Below, in pieces: positions 44,380-52,782 of a stretch of 64,000 nucleotides of DNA; positions within the stretch are counted from its first letter, which is position 1; each line of letters starts with the position of its first letter. A model generated the notes under the pieces. It searched no databases. It worked only from the letters and a program-made list of their open reading frames with translations, and had not been told where the DNA came from. The position numbers and the translations under genes were made by a program. The DNA comes from Thermophilibacter provencensis (lineage in GTDB: Bacteria > Actinomycetota > Coriobacteriia > Coriobacteriales > Atopobiaceae). The stretch spans positions 1,722,769 to 1,786,768 of the forward strand of contig NZ_LT671417.1 in the NCBI RefSeq assembly GCF_900128445.1, in the 5' to 3' direction.

Positions 44380-45389
44380 GCGAAGCCATGACGGCCGCCG
44401 AGGTCCTGGCATCCCACGCCCCCGCCGCCGGCCTCGCCCCCGCGCCCTCCCCCTGGGACGGCGAGCTCGCGGGGAGGCTCCTCATGGCGCCGATGGCGGG
44501 CGTCTCCGACGCGGCGTACCGCCTCATGGCGCGCGCGGGCGGCGCGGCGCTGGCCTACTCCGAGATGGTCTCGTGCGCGGGGCTCCACTACGGCGAGAAG
44601 AGCTGGGAGCTCGTGGACCCCGACCCGGCCGAGCCGGAGGTCGCGGTGCAGCTCTTCGGCTCCAGGCCCGAGCTCTTCCGCGAGTCCGCGGAGCGCGTGG
44701 CGGCGCGCCTGGGCGAGAGGCTCGCGCTCATCGACGTCAACATGGCGTGCCCCGTGCCCAAGGTGACCAAGAAGGGCGAGGGCTCGGCGCTGCTGGAGGA
44801 CCCCGGGCTCGCCGCGAGGATCGTGCGCGCGTGCCGGGAGGGCGCCCCGGGCGTGCGCGTGACGGTGAAGATCCGCCGCGGCCGCTACGCGGGCCAGGAG
44901 GTCGCGCCCGAGTTCGCGCGCGCGATGGAGGCCGCGGGGGCCGCCGCGGTGGCCGTGCACGGCCGCTTTGCCACGCAGATGTACCACGGCGAGGCCGACT
45001 GGGGCGCCGTGCGGCGCGTCGTGGACGCCGTGGGCATCCCCGTCATAGCCTCCGGGGACATCCTCTCGCACGACGCCGCGCTGCGCGCGCTCGCGGAGAC
45101 CGGCGCGACGGCCGTGATGGTCGCCCGCGGGACCTACGGCAACCCGTGGGTCTTCTCGGGCCACGAGCCGAGCGCCGCCGAGAAGGTCGCCGCCTTCGAG
45201 TGCCACGTGCGCCTGCTCGAGGTCACGGGCGCCCACCTCAAGCGCGCCCGCAGCCTCGCGGGCTGGTACTTCAAGGGCATGCCCGACGCCGCGCGCTGGA
45301 GAAGCGCCGCCATGGGCTGCGTCACGGCGGAGGAGTTCCTCGCCGTAGCCGCCGACGTCCGCGCCCACCTGACAAAGGTGCCGGGGTAG
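44376..45389 (+). CDS. dus: tRNA-dihydrouridine synthase
   Basis: This flavoenzyme reduces uridine to dihydrouridine in the tRNA D-loop. The start GTG 44376 overlaps the lepA stop and gives 337 residues. The N-terminal FMN motif [15 protein letters not shown] lies at about 36-50, the catalytic Cys in [20 protein letters not shown], and the FMN phosphate site in [14 protein letters not shown] and VIASGDI. The C-terminal helical domain is recognisable by [11 protein letters not shown]. It is closest to the DusB type, though which uridine it modifies cannot be read from the sequence. Confidence 0.93.
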
Positions 45390-45432
45390 TCCGTCAGGAA
45401 ATCCGCCCGTGCCGCGCGATCTTGGAGGCCCC

Positions 45433-46656
45433 ATGGTCTCGGCCCTCTACCTGCACATACCCTTCTGCGCGCGCAAGTGCGCGTACTGCGACTTTCCCTC
45501 GTGGGCCACGCCCGCGGCAGACCCGCTCATGGCCGCGTACGCCCGCGCCCTTGAGGCGCAGCTCGCCGAGGCGGCCGCGCTCGGGCTCGTCGAGGGCTGC
45601 GAGACGGCCTACGTGGGCGGCGGCACCCCAACGCTTCTGGGCGAGAAGGACCTGGGCTCGCTCGTCTCCGCCGTCCGCTCCGCGGCGCCGGGGATAACGG
45701 AGCTCAGCTGCGAGGCGAACCCGGACTCCCTCGCGGACGGCGTCATCGACGCCCTACGCGCGGCGGGGGCCACGCGCCTCTCCGTTGGCGTCCAGAGCCT
45801 CGACGACGGCGAGCTCGCCGAGCTGGGCCGCCTGCACGACGCCGCGTGCGCGCGGGACCGCGTGGCGGCGGCCGTGGGGTCAGGGCTTGACGTCTCGGTG
45901 GACCTCATGTGCGCGACGCCGGGCCAGACGGACGGGGGCTGGCACAGGACGCTCGAGGGCGCGCTCGCCCTCGGCGTGGGCCACGTGAGCGTCTACCCGC
46001 TCCAGATCGAGGAGGGGACGGCGCTCGACCGTCGCTACGCGGACGACCCGTGCCCCTGGAACTCCGATGAGGTTCAGGCGGCCCGCATGAGTGACGCTCA
46101 AGCGATGCTTGAGGGTTCCGGCCTTGCCCGCTATGAGGTCGCAAGCTATGCCGCCGCAGGTAAAAGGTGCCGTCACAACATGGCCTACTGGACGGGAGCA
46201 TCCTATCTCGGCCTTGGGACCGGAGCCTCAAGCATGCTCAGCCTCAATGGCTACCTGAGACTTTGTGACGCGGCGCCGCAGCTGCCGAAGCCGCCTGAGG
46301 GGACCGTGCGGGCGCGCCTCACCGTCACGACGGGCCGCCGCGCGCTGGCGGCGGACCCGCGGCTGGCGGCGCTCTCCGCGTCGCTTGAGTTCCTGACGGG
46401 GGCGCAGGCCGCGGCCGAGGACCTCATGCTCGGGGCGCGCCTCGTGGACGGGCTGGACCCCGCACTCGTCTCGCGCGCCCGCGGCCTCTTCGGGGCGCGC
46501 CTCGACGACACGCTGGCAGACCTCCTCTCCCGCGGCCTTCTTGCCGAGAGGGGCGGTCGCCTCGCGCCCACAAAGAGCGGCTGGCTCCTCGGCAACGAGC
46601 TTTACGGCGCCCTCTGGGACCTCGCCCGGGGGGAGGTTGCCACCGCGAGCTGCTAG
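45433..46656 (+). CDS. hemW: Radical SAM protein HemW (coproporphyrinogen III oxidase-like; heme chaperone family)
   Basis: The protein belongs to the HemN/HemW radical SAM family. HemW proteins act as heme chaperones rather than oxidases. I start it at ATG 45433 behind GGAGG, giving 407 residues. The [4Fe-4S] motif HIPFCARKCAYCDF (Cys 12, 16 and 19) has the three-Cys spacing of HemW and lacks the fourth Cys found in HemN. YVGGGTPTLL, CEANPDSL and RLSVGVQSLDD are typical, and the C-terminal domain is winged-helix-like. It follows dus by 43 bases. Confidence 0.9.
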   Translation: MVSALYLHIPFCARKCAYCDFPSWATPAADPLMAAYARALEAQLAEAAALGLVEGCETAYVGGGTPTLLGEKDLGSLVSAVRSAAPGITELSCEANPDSLADGVIDALRAAGATRLSVGVQSLDDGELAELGRLHDAACARDRVAAAVGSGLDVSVDLMCATPGQTDGGWHRTLEGALALGVGHVSVYPLQIEEGTALDRRYADDPCPWNSDEVQAARMSDAQAMLEGSGLARYEVASYAAAGKRCRHNMAYWTGASYLGLGTGASSMLSLNGYLRLCDAAPQLPKPPEGTVRARLTVTTGRRALAADPRLAALSASLEFLTGAQAAAEDLMLGARLVDGLDPALVSRARGLFGARLDDTLADLLSRGLLAERGGRLAPTKSGWLLGNELYGALWDLARGEVATASC

Positions 46657-46673
46657 GGCCCGTTCGCCCGCCC

Positions 46674-46740
46674 GCCGAGCGACGGAAACCGACCAAACAC
46701 CCCCTCTTAATTCGTCCCGTCGGGCTGAAACGGGTCACTC
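46674..46740. repeat. GAGTGAC hairpin element, degenerate copy 3
   Basis: GCCGAGCGACGGAAACCGAC (46674-46693) faces CCGTCGGGCTGAAACGGGTCACTC (ending 46740). The end motifs GAGYGACGG and GGGTCACTC match copies 1 and 2, with a diverged interior. It lies 17 bases after hemW. Confidence 0.55.
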
Positions 46741-47453
46741 ATACCGTGGAGCGCCCTCCCGCTCGCACCCTCCCATACCACAAGTCTTCAGTTAGCCGAA
46801 TGTAATATATGTGTCGTGAAATTGGGGGAGGGGGTATCCGCTCAACCAAGGTGTGATAGCATCGACTCCGTGCTTTTCAGATTATGGGAGGGGGTCTGAT
46901 GTATATGCTTCTAAAATATAGCTGTCTACCTGCTAAAACATCAGACACCACGTCGCTCTCACAAGTATCAAGTTGTAAAATGATAACGGGGGGTATGTTT
47001 TCCCATAACGACCTAGGCCTACCGGAGGCACGAACCGACAATCCAACCTGTCCCCACCTCAATCCGTCGAGGTGGGGCGAGCGCCTCGCGACCTCCCGCG
47101 CGTCCCGCGGCGCCCTCGAGTGCGGCGTCCACCGCGTAGGGCCCGAGGCGGTGAGCAAGGCCTAGACGCATGACCCCCCCGCAGCTTCCTGTGCACGGCC
47201 CACGGCCCCTCCGCGGGCGATGCACAGCAAGCTGACGTCCCGGCTCGTATCCCGGGACGCGCTCGCTGCTACATACCCCGGACCATGGCGCGGTGCATCA
47301 GGCGGGCGCCGGTGGCCCGGGGGAGTGAAGAGACTCGCGGTGCCGCTGACGGGCGGCATGGCCGAAGGCGTGGGCGGCCCGCCCGCGCCATGGCCGCGCG
47401 CGTCTCTTTTTTCATGTCCGAACGAGGGAGAGCCCGGGGAGGTGACGGGGAGC
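46741..47453 (+). promoter_or_regulatory. Long AT-richer leader of the LoaP polysaccharide operon
   Basis: No gene is convincing in this stretch of about 710 bases. Base composition falls sharply at about 46780-47010 (TAATATAT at 46802, possible promoter material). There is an inverted repeat GTCTGATGT/ACATCAGAC (46894-46902, 46938-46946). A strong hairpin CCCCACCTC/GAGGTGGGG (47052-47060, 47069-47077) follows, then a CGTCCCGG/CCGGGACG hairpin at about 47237-47260. LoaP proteins are known to need a structured RNA in the leader of their own operon, so one of these hairpins is a candidate for that signal. Confidence 0.45.
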
Positions 47454-48056
47454 ATGTGGTACGTGGTGCAGGTGACAGGCGGGACCGAGGAGCGCATGGC
47501 GGAGCTCATCCAGAGCGTGGTCGCGCCGGGCGTGCTGGAGGAGTGCTTCCTCCCGCGCTACCAGACTGAGATCAAGGTGCGCGGGGAGTTCCGCCCCGTG
47601 GAGAAGCCCCTCCTCACGGGGTACCTCTTCGCCGTCACGGACGACCCCGGCCGCCTGTCGCGCGACCTCGTCAGGCTCCCGGAGTTCGCCCGCGTCCTCA
47701 AGGTGGGCGGCGCCTACGCCCCGCTCTCGCGCGAGGAGGAGGCCTGGCTCGGCGCCTTCACCGAGCCGGGGCGCCGCTGCGTCCCCATGAGCTACGGCGT
47801 GGTGGCGGGCGAGAAAATCGTGGTCACCGAGGGGCCCCTCAAGGGGCACGAGGCCATGATCGCCGAGGTCGACCGCAGGCGCAGCGTTGCGTACCTGCGC
47901 TTTGAGATCTGCGGCCGCGAGGTGACCACCCGCGTGGGCCTAGGGCTCGTGGCACGCCTGCCCGAGACCGCCCGCGCGGAGGCGGAGCGCGTGGTGTCGG
48001 AGCGGCGCACACGCGCGAGGGCGAGAAGAAGCACCGTGGAAGGAACCTGCAAGTAA
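47454..48056 (+). CDS. loaP: Specialised NusG paralogue LoaP, antitermination factor of the polysaccharide operon
   Basis: LoaP binds RNA polymerase at a leader RNA signal and lets it read through terminators of a long biosynthetic operon. The 200-residue product from ATG 47454 begins MWYVVQVTGGTEERMAELIQ, the NusG N-terminal domain. It continues with LLTGYLFAVTDD and a C-terminal KOW domain (GEKIVVTEGPLKGHEAMI, about 123-140). The C-terminus is basic. A gene like this at the head of a glycosyltransferase operon is typical of LoaP rather than of housekeeping NusG. It is followed immediately by the sugar transferase remnant. Confidence 0.85.
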   Translation: MWYVVQVTGGTEERMAELIQSVVAPGVLEECFLPRYQTEIKVRGEFRPVEKPLLTGYLFAVTDDPGRLSRDLVRLPEFARVLKVGGAYAPLSREEEAWLGAFTEPGRRCVPMSYGVVAGEKIVVTEGPLKGHEAMIAEVDRRRSVAYLRFEICGREVTTRVGLGLVARLPETARAEAERVVSERRTRARARRSTVEGTCK

Positions 48057-48743
48057 ATGGATAGGAACGAACTTGTCGTGACCCAGTGCGGAGGCTACGC
48101 GCTTGAGCGGGTCGAGGGCGTGGCGGCGGGGCTCGACCCCGAGGCGGCCCGCGCTGCCGGGCGGCTGAGGACGGGACGGTGGGCCTACCGCGCCGTCAAG
48201 CGCGCGTTCGACGTCTGCTTCAGCGCGTGCGTGCTCGTGTGCCTCTCGTGGCTCTTCCTCATCGTGGCCATTGCCATCAAGCTGGATGACCCGGAGGGCC
48301 CGGTCATCTTCTCGCAGGCCCGCGTCGGGCGCGACGGCCGGGAGTTCCGCATGTACAAGTTCCGCAGCATGTGCGCGGACGCCGAGAGCCGCCTCGCGGA
48401 GCTGGCGGGGAGAAACGAGAAGGACGGACCGGTCTTCAAGATGGCGGACGACCCGCGCGTCACGCGCGTGGGCAGGTTCCTGCGCAAAACGCGCCTGACT
48501 CCGGTAATAATAGGGACACCGGGCGACGGGGAGCCGACCAAATCCTTATCGCATCTAGAAAATTCCTCGCTTGACCTGCAAAAATGCGAGCGTCGCCCGG
48601 GAACTTCCTTGGGTGCACACCACCATTATACCAGCCTGCAATTCTTGTCTTTTACCGTTTTCGGGGGCCCTGAGGGCGCCTCGGGACGGTCTCTCTGCGC
48701 CTTTGCGCAGACCCCTTTCGCATCCGTCGGAACGGCGGCATAA
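48057..48743 (+). pseudogene. Truncated undecaprenyl-phosphate sugar phosphotransferase (remnant)
   Basis: The first 145 or so residues match the bacterial sugar transferase family that starts polysaccharide repeat units on undecaprenyl phosphate. They include a membrane segment (CFSACVLVCLSWLFLIVAIAI), GPVIFSQARVGRDGREF, MYKFRSMCADAE and DDPRVTRVGRFLRKTRL. At about 48497 the similarity stops before the conserved S-x-DELPQ motif and catalytic end. The frame then runs through unrelated lower-GC sequence to 48743. That sequence contains an inverted CCGGGCGACG/CGTCGCCCGG (48519, 48592). The product would be inactive. The next gene is an intact member of the same family. Confidence 0.8.
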
Positions 48744-49532
48744 ATGATGAACAACGTTACGGACAGAGCAGCGAAGGCGGCGGCTGCGGCGGGAGCCGAT
48801 GCCCTCTTCCCCGTGGAGGTATCCCTCGGGGAGGCGAGTACGGAAGGTTGGGAGAGGACGCCAAAACTAGGGACGGATGCATTTGCCGAGCAGTGCAGGA
48901 GCTTGGATCGCAGGCCGCCACTGTACCGCTTCGCGAAGAGGCTGTTCGACCTTGTGTTCAGCGCCTGCGTGATTGTCGTCGGTTTTATACCCGGCTTAGT
49001 CCTCTCTCTGGCGATCGTAGCGGATACGAAGGGCTCGCCTATCTACTCTCAAGCCCGTATTGGCCGCGGGGGGCGGACCTTCCGCATCTACAAGTTCCGC
49101 ACCATGGTCGTCGATTCTGACGACGTCGAAAAGTATCTTGACGAGGCGCAGCTTGCCGAATGGCGTCGTGAGCGCAAAGTCGATAACGACCCGCGTATCA
49201 CGCCCCTCGGAAGGAAGTTGCGCCGATTGAGCCTCGACGAGGTTCCGAACTTCCTGAACGTGCTCAAGGGCGACATGAGCGTCATCGGCCCGCGCGCCGT
49301 CTCGCGCGAGGAGATCGGGTGGTTCGGGGACGACGCCGGGACCGTGCTCTCCGTCCCCGCGGGGATCACGGGGCTGTGGCAGGCGACGCAGAGGAACGAC
49401 GCCACGTTCGAGAGCGGGGAGCGCCAGCGCATCGAGCTCGAGTACGCGAGGAACGCCGGCTTCGCGATGGACGCGCGCTGCTTCGTCGGCACGTTCGGCG
49501 CGATGTTCGGCAAGAGGAGGTCGGGACGATGA
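48744..49532 (+). CDS. Undecaprenyl-phosphate sugar phosphotransferase (initiating glycosyltransferase)
   Basis: It transfers a sugar-1-phosphate from a nucleotide sugar to undecaprenyl phosphate, the first committed step of repeat-unit assembly at the inner membrane. The 262-residue product has one N-terminal membrane hairpin (LVFSACVIVVGFIPGLVLSLAI, about 71-92). The catalytic domain follows, with SPIYSQARIGRGGRTFRIYK, FRTMVVDSDDVEK, DPRITPLGRKLRRLSLDEVP and NVLKGDMSVIGPRAVSREEI, ending with PAGITGLWQ. It is the short PglC/WcaJ-C-terminal type. It overlaps the next gene by 4 bases. The sugar is unknown. Confidence 0.92.
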   Translation: MMNNVTDRAAKAAAAAGADALFPVEVSLGEASTEGWERTPKLGTDAFAEQCRSLDRRPPLYRFAKRLFDLVFSACVIVVGFIPGLVLSLAIVADTKGSPIYSQARIGRGGRTFRIYKFRTMVVDSDDVEKYLDEAQLAEWRRERKVDNDPRITPLGRKLRRLSLDEVPNFLNVLKGDMSVIGPRAVSREEIGWFGDDAGTVLSVPAGITGLWQATQRNDATFESGERQRIELEYARNAGFAMDARCFVGTFGAMFGKRRSGR

Positions 49533-50644
49533 TCCGCGTCGCCCAGGTCATGGGGTTCATGGACGGTGGCGGGGTCGAGCAGGTAGTCATGAACTACTAC
49601 CGCCACATCGACCGCTCCCGCCTTCAGTTCGACTTCCTCGTCTGCGAGGGGTCGGGCATGGTGCCCTGTAACGAGATTGAGTCGATGGGTGGCCGCATCT
49701 ACATGGTCCCGCCGTACAGAGAGCTTCCACGCTACTTGCGAGAGATAGAACGCCTGTTCCGCTCCGAGCGCTGGCCTATCGTCCACAGTCACGTGAATGC
49801 CCTGTCCGTATTCCCACTGCGCGCCGCCAAGCGCGCCGGGGTGCCCGTGCGCATCGCGCACAGCCACTCCAGTTCCGGCGGAGGCGAGGGGGAGGCTGCC
49901 CGTGACGTGCTCAAATCAATTCTTCGCCGATTCTCTGACGTCTACCCGACGCACCGTTTCGCCTGCGGCGAGCGTGCCGGGAGATGGCTGTTCCGAGACG
50001 CGTCCTTCGAGGTCGTTCCCAATGCGGTTGACCTCTCCGAGTTTCGTCCGGACGCGCGTGACGGACTCTCCATGCGCGCAGATCTCGGGATTCCCGAAGA
50101 CACGTTCGTCGTGGGCCACATAGGGCGGATGGTTCCCCAAAAGAACCATCGAAGGCTCCTCAAAGTATTCGCCTCTGTACTCGAACTGGAATCAAACGCG
50201 CTTCTTGTGCTCGCCGGTGACGGAGTGCTCATGGGCGAGATGCGCTCCGAGGCGGAACGGCTCGGAATCTCGGGGCGCGTGCTTTTCCTCGGGCAAAGTC
50301 CGGACGCTGCGCGGCTCTACCGGGCGTTCGACGTCTTTTGCCTGCCGAGCGTCTACGAGGGCTTCCCGGTCGTGGCCGTGGAGTGCCAGGCGTCTGGAAC
50401 TCCCATCTTGGCGTCCGATGCCGTGAGCCCCGAGGTCGCCGTGACCCCGCTCATGGAGTTCGAGGCGCTTGAGGCGGACGACGGAGCCTGGGCGCACCGC
50501 CTCCTCGGGATGCGCGGCAGGAGCCTTGCCGAAGGCGAGCTGGAGGGGCTTGCCGCCTACGACATAGGCACGGCGGCTGGCAGGCTGCTGGATAAGTACC
50601 TTTCGCTCGCGAAGGGAGTCGAGATGAGGGAGGAGGGCCAGTGA
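49529..50644 (+). CDS. Glycosyltransferase family 4 (GT-B fold), first of two paralogues
   Basis: A retaining cytoplasmic glycosyltransferase adds a sugar to the lipid-linked repeat unit. Start ATG 49529 overlaps the previous stop (ATGA), giving 371 residues. It begins RVAQVMGFMDGGGVEQVVMN. The acceptor domain has RIAHSHSS, and the donor domain has VGHIGRMVPQKNH and the E-x7-E region LPSVYEGFPVVAVECQASG. It is closely similar in layout to the next gene, suggesting tandem duplication with divergence. Donor sugar unknown. Confidence 0.9.
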   Translation: MIRVAQVMGFMDGGGVEQVVMNYYRHIDRSRLQFDFLVCEGSGMVPCNEIESMGGRIYMVPPYRELPRYLREIERLFRSERWPIVHSHVNALSVFPLRAAKRAGVPVRIAHSHSSSGGGEGEAARDVLKSILRRFSDVYPTHRFACGERAGRWLFRDASFEVVPNAVDLSEFRPDARDGLSMRADLGIPEDTFVVGHIGRMVPQKNHRRLLKVFASVLELESNALLVLAGDGVLMGEMRSEAERLGISGRVLFLGQSPDAARLYRAFDVFCLPSVYEGFPVVAVECQASGTPILASDAVSPEVAVTPLMEFEALEADDGAWAHRLLGMRGRSLAEGELEGLAAYDIGTAAGRLLDKYLSLAKGVEMREEGQ

Positions 50645-51750
50645 TGACGGATCCGATTCGGGTGCTCCAGGTGCTCACCAACCTCGATCGTGGCGGCATG
50701 GAGACGATGACCATGAACTTTTACCGTCACATCGACCGCGAGCGCGTGCAGTTCGATTTCCTGCTCCACCGCAGCATGGAGGGGGACTACGAGGAAGAGG
50801 CCCGCTCCCTCGGTGCGAACGTGTACCGCGTCCCCCGCCAGAACCCCCTCAACCCCGGGTACTGGCGTGCCCTCGACAGTTTCTTCTTCGAGCATCCCTA
50901 CAAGGTTGTTCACGCGCAGCTCGACTGCATGAGCGCCCTTCCGCTCGCCGTGGCGAAGCGCCACGGGGTTCCCGTGAGGATCGCCCACTCCCACAACAGT
51001 CGCCAGGACCATGACATCAAATATCCGATGAAGATGGTCTGCAAGCGCTTTATCTGCCGCGAGGCGACGGACTTGTTCGCTTGTGGCGTAGACGCAGGCA
51101 GGTGGATGTTCGGGACCGATGAGTTCAAAGTGGTGCGGAACGCCATAGACGTGGATGCCTACGCGTTCGATGCGGAACGACGCAGGCGCGTGCGCCGCGA
51201 GCTCTGTGTTGGAGATGGTGCCTTGACCATCGGACACGTGGGGAGGTTCGTTTCCGCCAAGAATCACACATTCATCCTTGATGTCTTTGTCGAGACTCTC
51301 AAGCTGCGTCCGGACGCCGTTCTTGTCCTCGTAGGCGACGGGGAGCTGCGGGCAGAAATGGAGCGTAAAGCCGAAAAGCTCGGCATTTCCGATAACGTGC
51401 ATTTCCTGGGAGTGCGCTCAGATGTGGCTGTTCTTATGCAGGCTATGGACGCTTTCCTTATGCCGTCTGTCTATGAAGGTCTGCCTCTCGTACTCGTGGA
51501 GGCTCAGGCGGCAGGTTTGCCGTGCGTGATTTCTGATTCCATTCCGAGCGACTGTGATTTGAAGGGGTCGAGGATGGTCAGGCTGCCGCTCTCGGCATCC
51601 GTGGTGCAGTGGGCTGACGCCCTAATCAGTGCCTTTGGTGCAACTCAACGTGTCGATGGCGCCGGCATCGTCAAAAGAGCGGGGTTCGACATATGCGAGA
51701 CGGCGGGTTGGCTGGAATCGTTCTACCTGATGCGGACGGGGGGTGCGTAA
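50641..51750 (+). CDS. Glycosyltransferase family 4 (GT-B fold), second paralogue
   Basis: This is a 369-residue retaining glycosyltransferase. It begins RVLQVLTNLDRGGMETMTMN and shares with its upstream neighbour FYRHIDRERVQFDFLLH, VPVRIAHSHNS, IGHVGRFVSAKNH and MPSVYEGLPLVLVEAQAAG. It overlaps the previous gene by 4 bases. Codon usage is less GC-biased than in the housekeeping genes, as through much of 49.5-55.3 kb. Confidence 0.9.
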   Translation: MMTDPIRVLQVLTNLDRGGMETMTMNFYRHIDRERVQFDFLLHRSMEGDYEEEARSLGANVYRVPRQNPLNPGYWRALDSFFFEHPYKVVHAQLDCMSALPLAVAKRHGVPVRIAHSHNSRQDHDIKYPMKMVCKRFICREATDLFACGVDAGRWMFGTDEFKVVRNAIDVDAYAFDAERRRRVRRELCVGDGALTIGHVGRFVSAKNHTFILDVFVETLKLRPDAVLVLVGDGELRAEMERKAEKLGISDNVHFLGVRSDVAVLMQAMDAFLMPSVYEGLPLVLVEAQAAGLPCVISDSIPSDCDLKGSRMVRLPLSASVVQWADALISAFGATQRVDGAGIVKRAGFDICETAGWLESFYLMRTGGA

Positions 51751-52782
51751 GTGAACGCAGAGCCGCTTGTCAGCATAGTAATCCCCACGCTCGACGCTGC
51801 TTCCGTCATTCGATGCAGCGTTGCCTCGGCTCTTCGACAGTCCCGTTCGAACATCGAAGTGGTCGTCGTCGACAACGGGTCAAGCGACCGTACGCGCGAC
51901 GTCGTGCGTGAGTTTTCGCGCGGAGACAGTCGCGTGCGGCTTGTCGATTCTGGCCGCACCGGCGTCTCACATGCCCGAAACGTCGGGATTGCGGAGGCGA
52001 GAGGCGACTATATAGCGTTTTGCGACGCCGACGACGAGATGGAGAACGACGCCATCTCCAGTCTTCTTGGCTACGCGCAAGATGCGGATATCGTTGCGGG
52101 CGGCATGTCCTTCGATATCGTTGATGCGGAAAGGAGAACCGTCTCGTCTTCTGTGCGCCGGGTCGTATCCCCCGCCAGCGCGCGAGGGAAGGAGTTGGGC
52201 GCCTACTTCGAGGGTCTCTGGACCAGCAACTATCTACAAAGCTGCTGTTCAAAGCTATTTTCGCTCGATTTTCTTCGCCGAAGCGGCATGCGGTTCGACG
52301 AGAGGCTCAGCTCGTATGAGGACCTATCGTTTGTTCTGGACTGCCTATCGCATGATGCTCGTTTCATGGCAGTTCCCGACATCTGCTACCACTATCTCCG
52401 CTCCACTTCTGAGACGAATTCGACGCGCTACAAGCCGGACATGACCGACCAAATGGAAAACGTCGCCGAGCGTGTTGTAACGTTCTATAGGACGGTGCTT
52501 GAGAGGGGCGGTGACGCCTCATGCTCCGAGCATATCGTGCAGCTTCTTGTGGTTGCGGTCAACAATGCGCAGAACACGCCCGGAGGTGGAAAAGCTATTC
52601 GCGCGGCTATGGCCGACTTGTTTGCGCGCCGCGTCTTCGCGGAGGCTACTTCTACAGCTACGACCTATCCCAACAGGTACTCGAAGCTTGTCTGCTCTCT
52701 TGCCTCACGACGATGTTACAGTGCCGTCGAGTTTCTCGCGTGGATCCGCAACCGGGTTAGGAGCGTGCGCGTTGCTTCCTGA
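51751..52782 (+). CDS. Glycosyltransferase family 2 (GT-A fold)
   Basis: This is an inverting glycosyltransferase of the repeat-unit pathway. The start GTG 51751 touches the previous stop and gives 343 residues. The N-terminal GT-A domain has VSIVIPTLDAASVIRCSVAS, VVVDNGSSDRT, GVSHARNVGIAEARGDYIAF and the metal-binding DADD (about 93-96). The C-terminal half carries the ScsKLFSLDFLRRSGMRFDE-type region seen in capsule and glycolipid enzymes. The last 11 bases overlap the polymerase start. Confidence 0.9.
   Translation: MNAEPLVSIVIPTLDAASVIRCSVASALRQSRSNIEVVVVDNGSSDRTRDVVREFSRGDSRVRLVDSGRTGVSHARNVGIAEARGDYIAFCDADDEMENDAISSLLGYAQDADIVAGGMSFDIVDAERRTVSSSVRRVVSPASARGKELGAYFEGLWTSNYLQSCCSKLFSLDFLRRSGMRFDERLSSYEDLSFVLDCLSHDARFMAVPDICYHYLRSTSETNSTRYKPDMTDQMENVAERVVTFYRTVLERGGDASCSEHIVQLLVVAVNNAQNTPGGGKAIRAAMADLFARRVFAEATSTATTYPNRYSKLVCSLASRRCYSAVEFLAWIRNRVRSVRVAS

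Noticed and set aside
46884-47165. Small open frame in the loaP leader
   Set aside because: No ribosome binding site or recognisable protein; it crosses the leader hairpins, which fit a regulatory RNA better.
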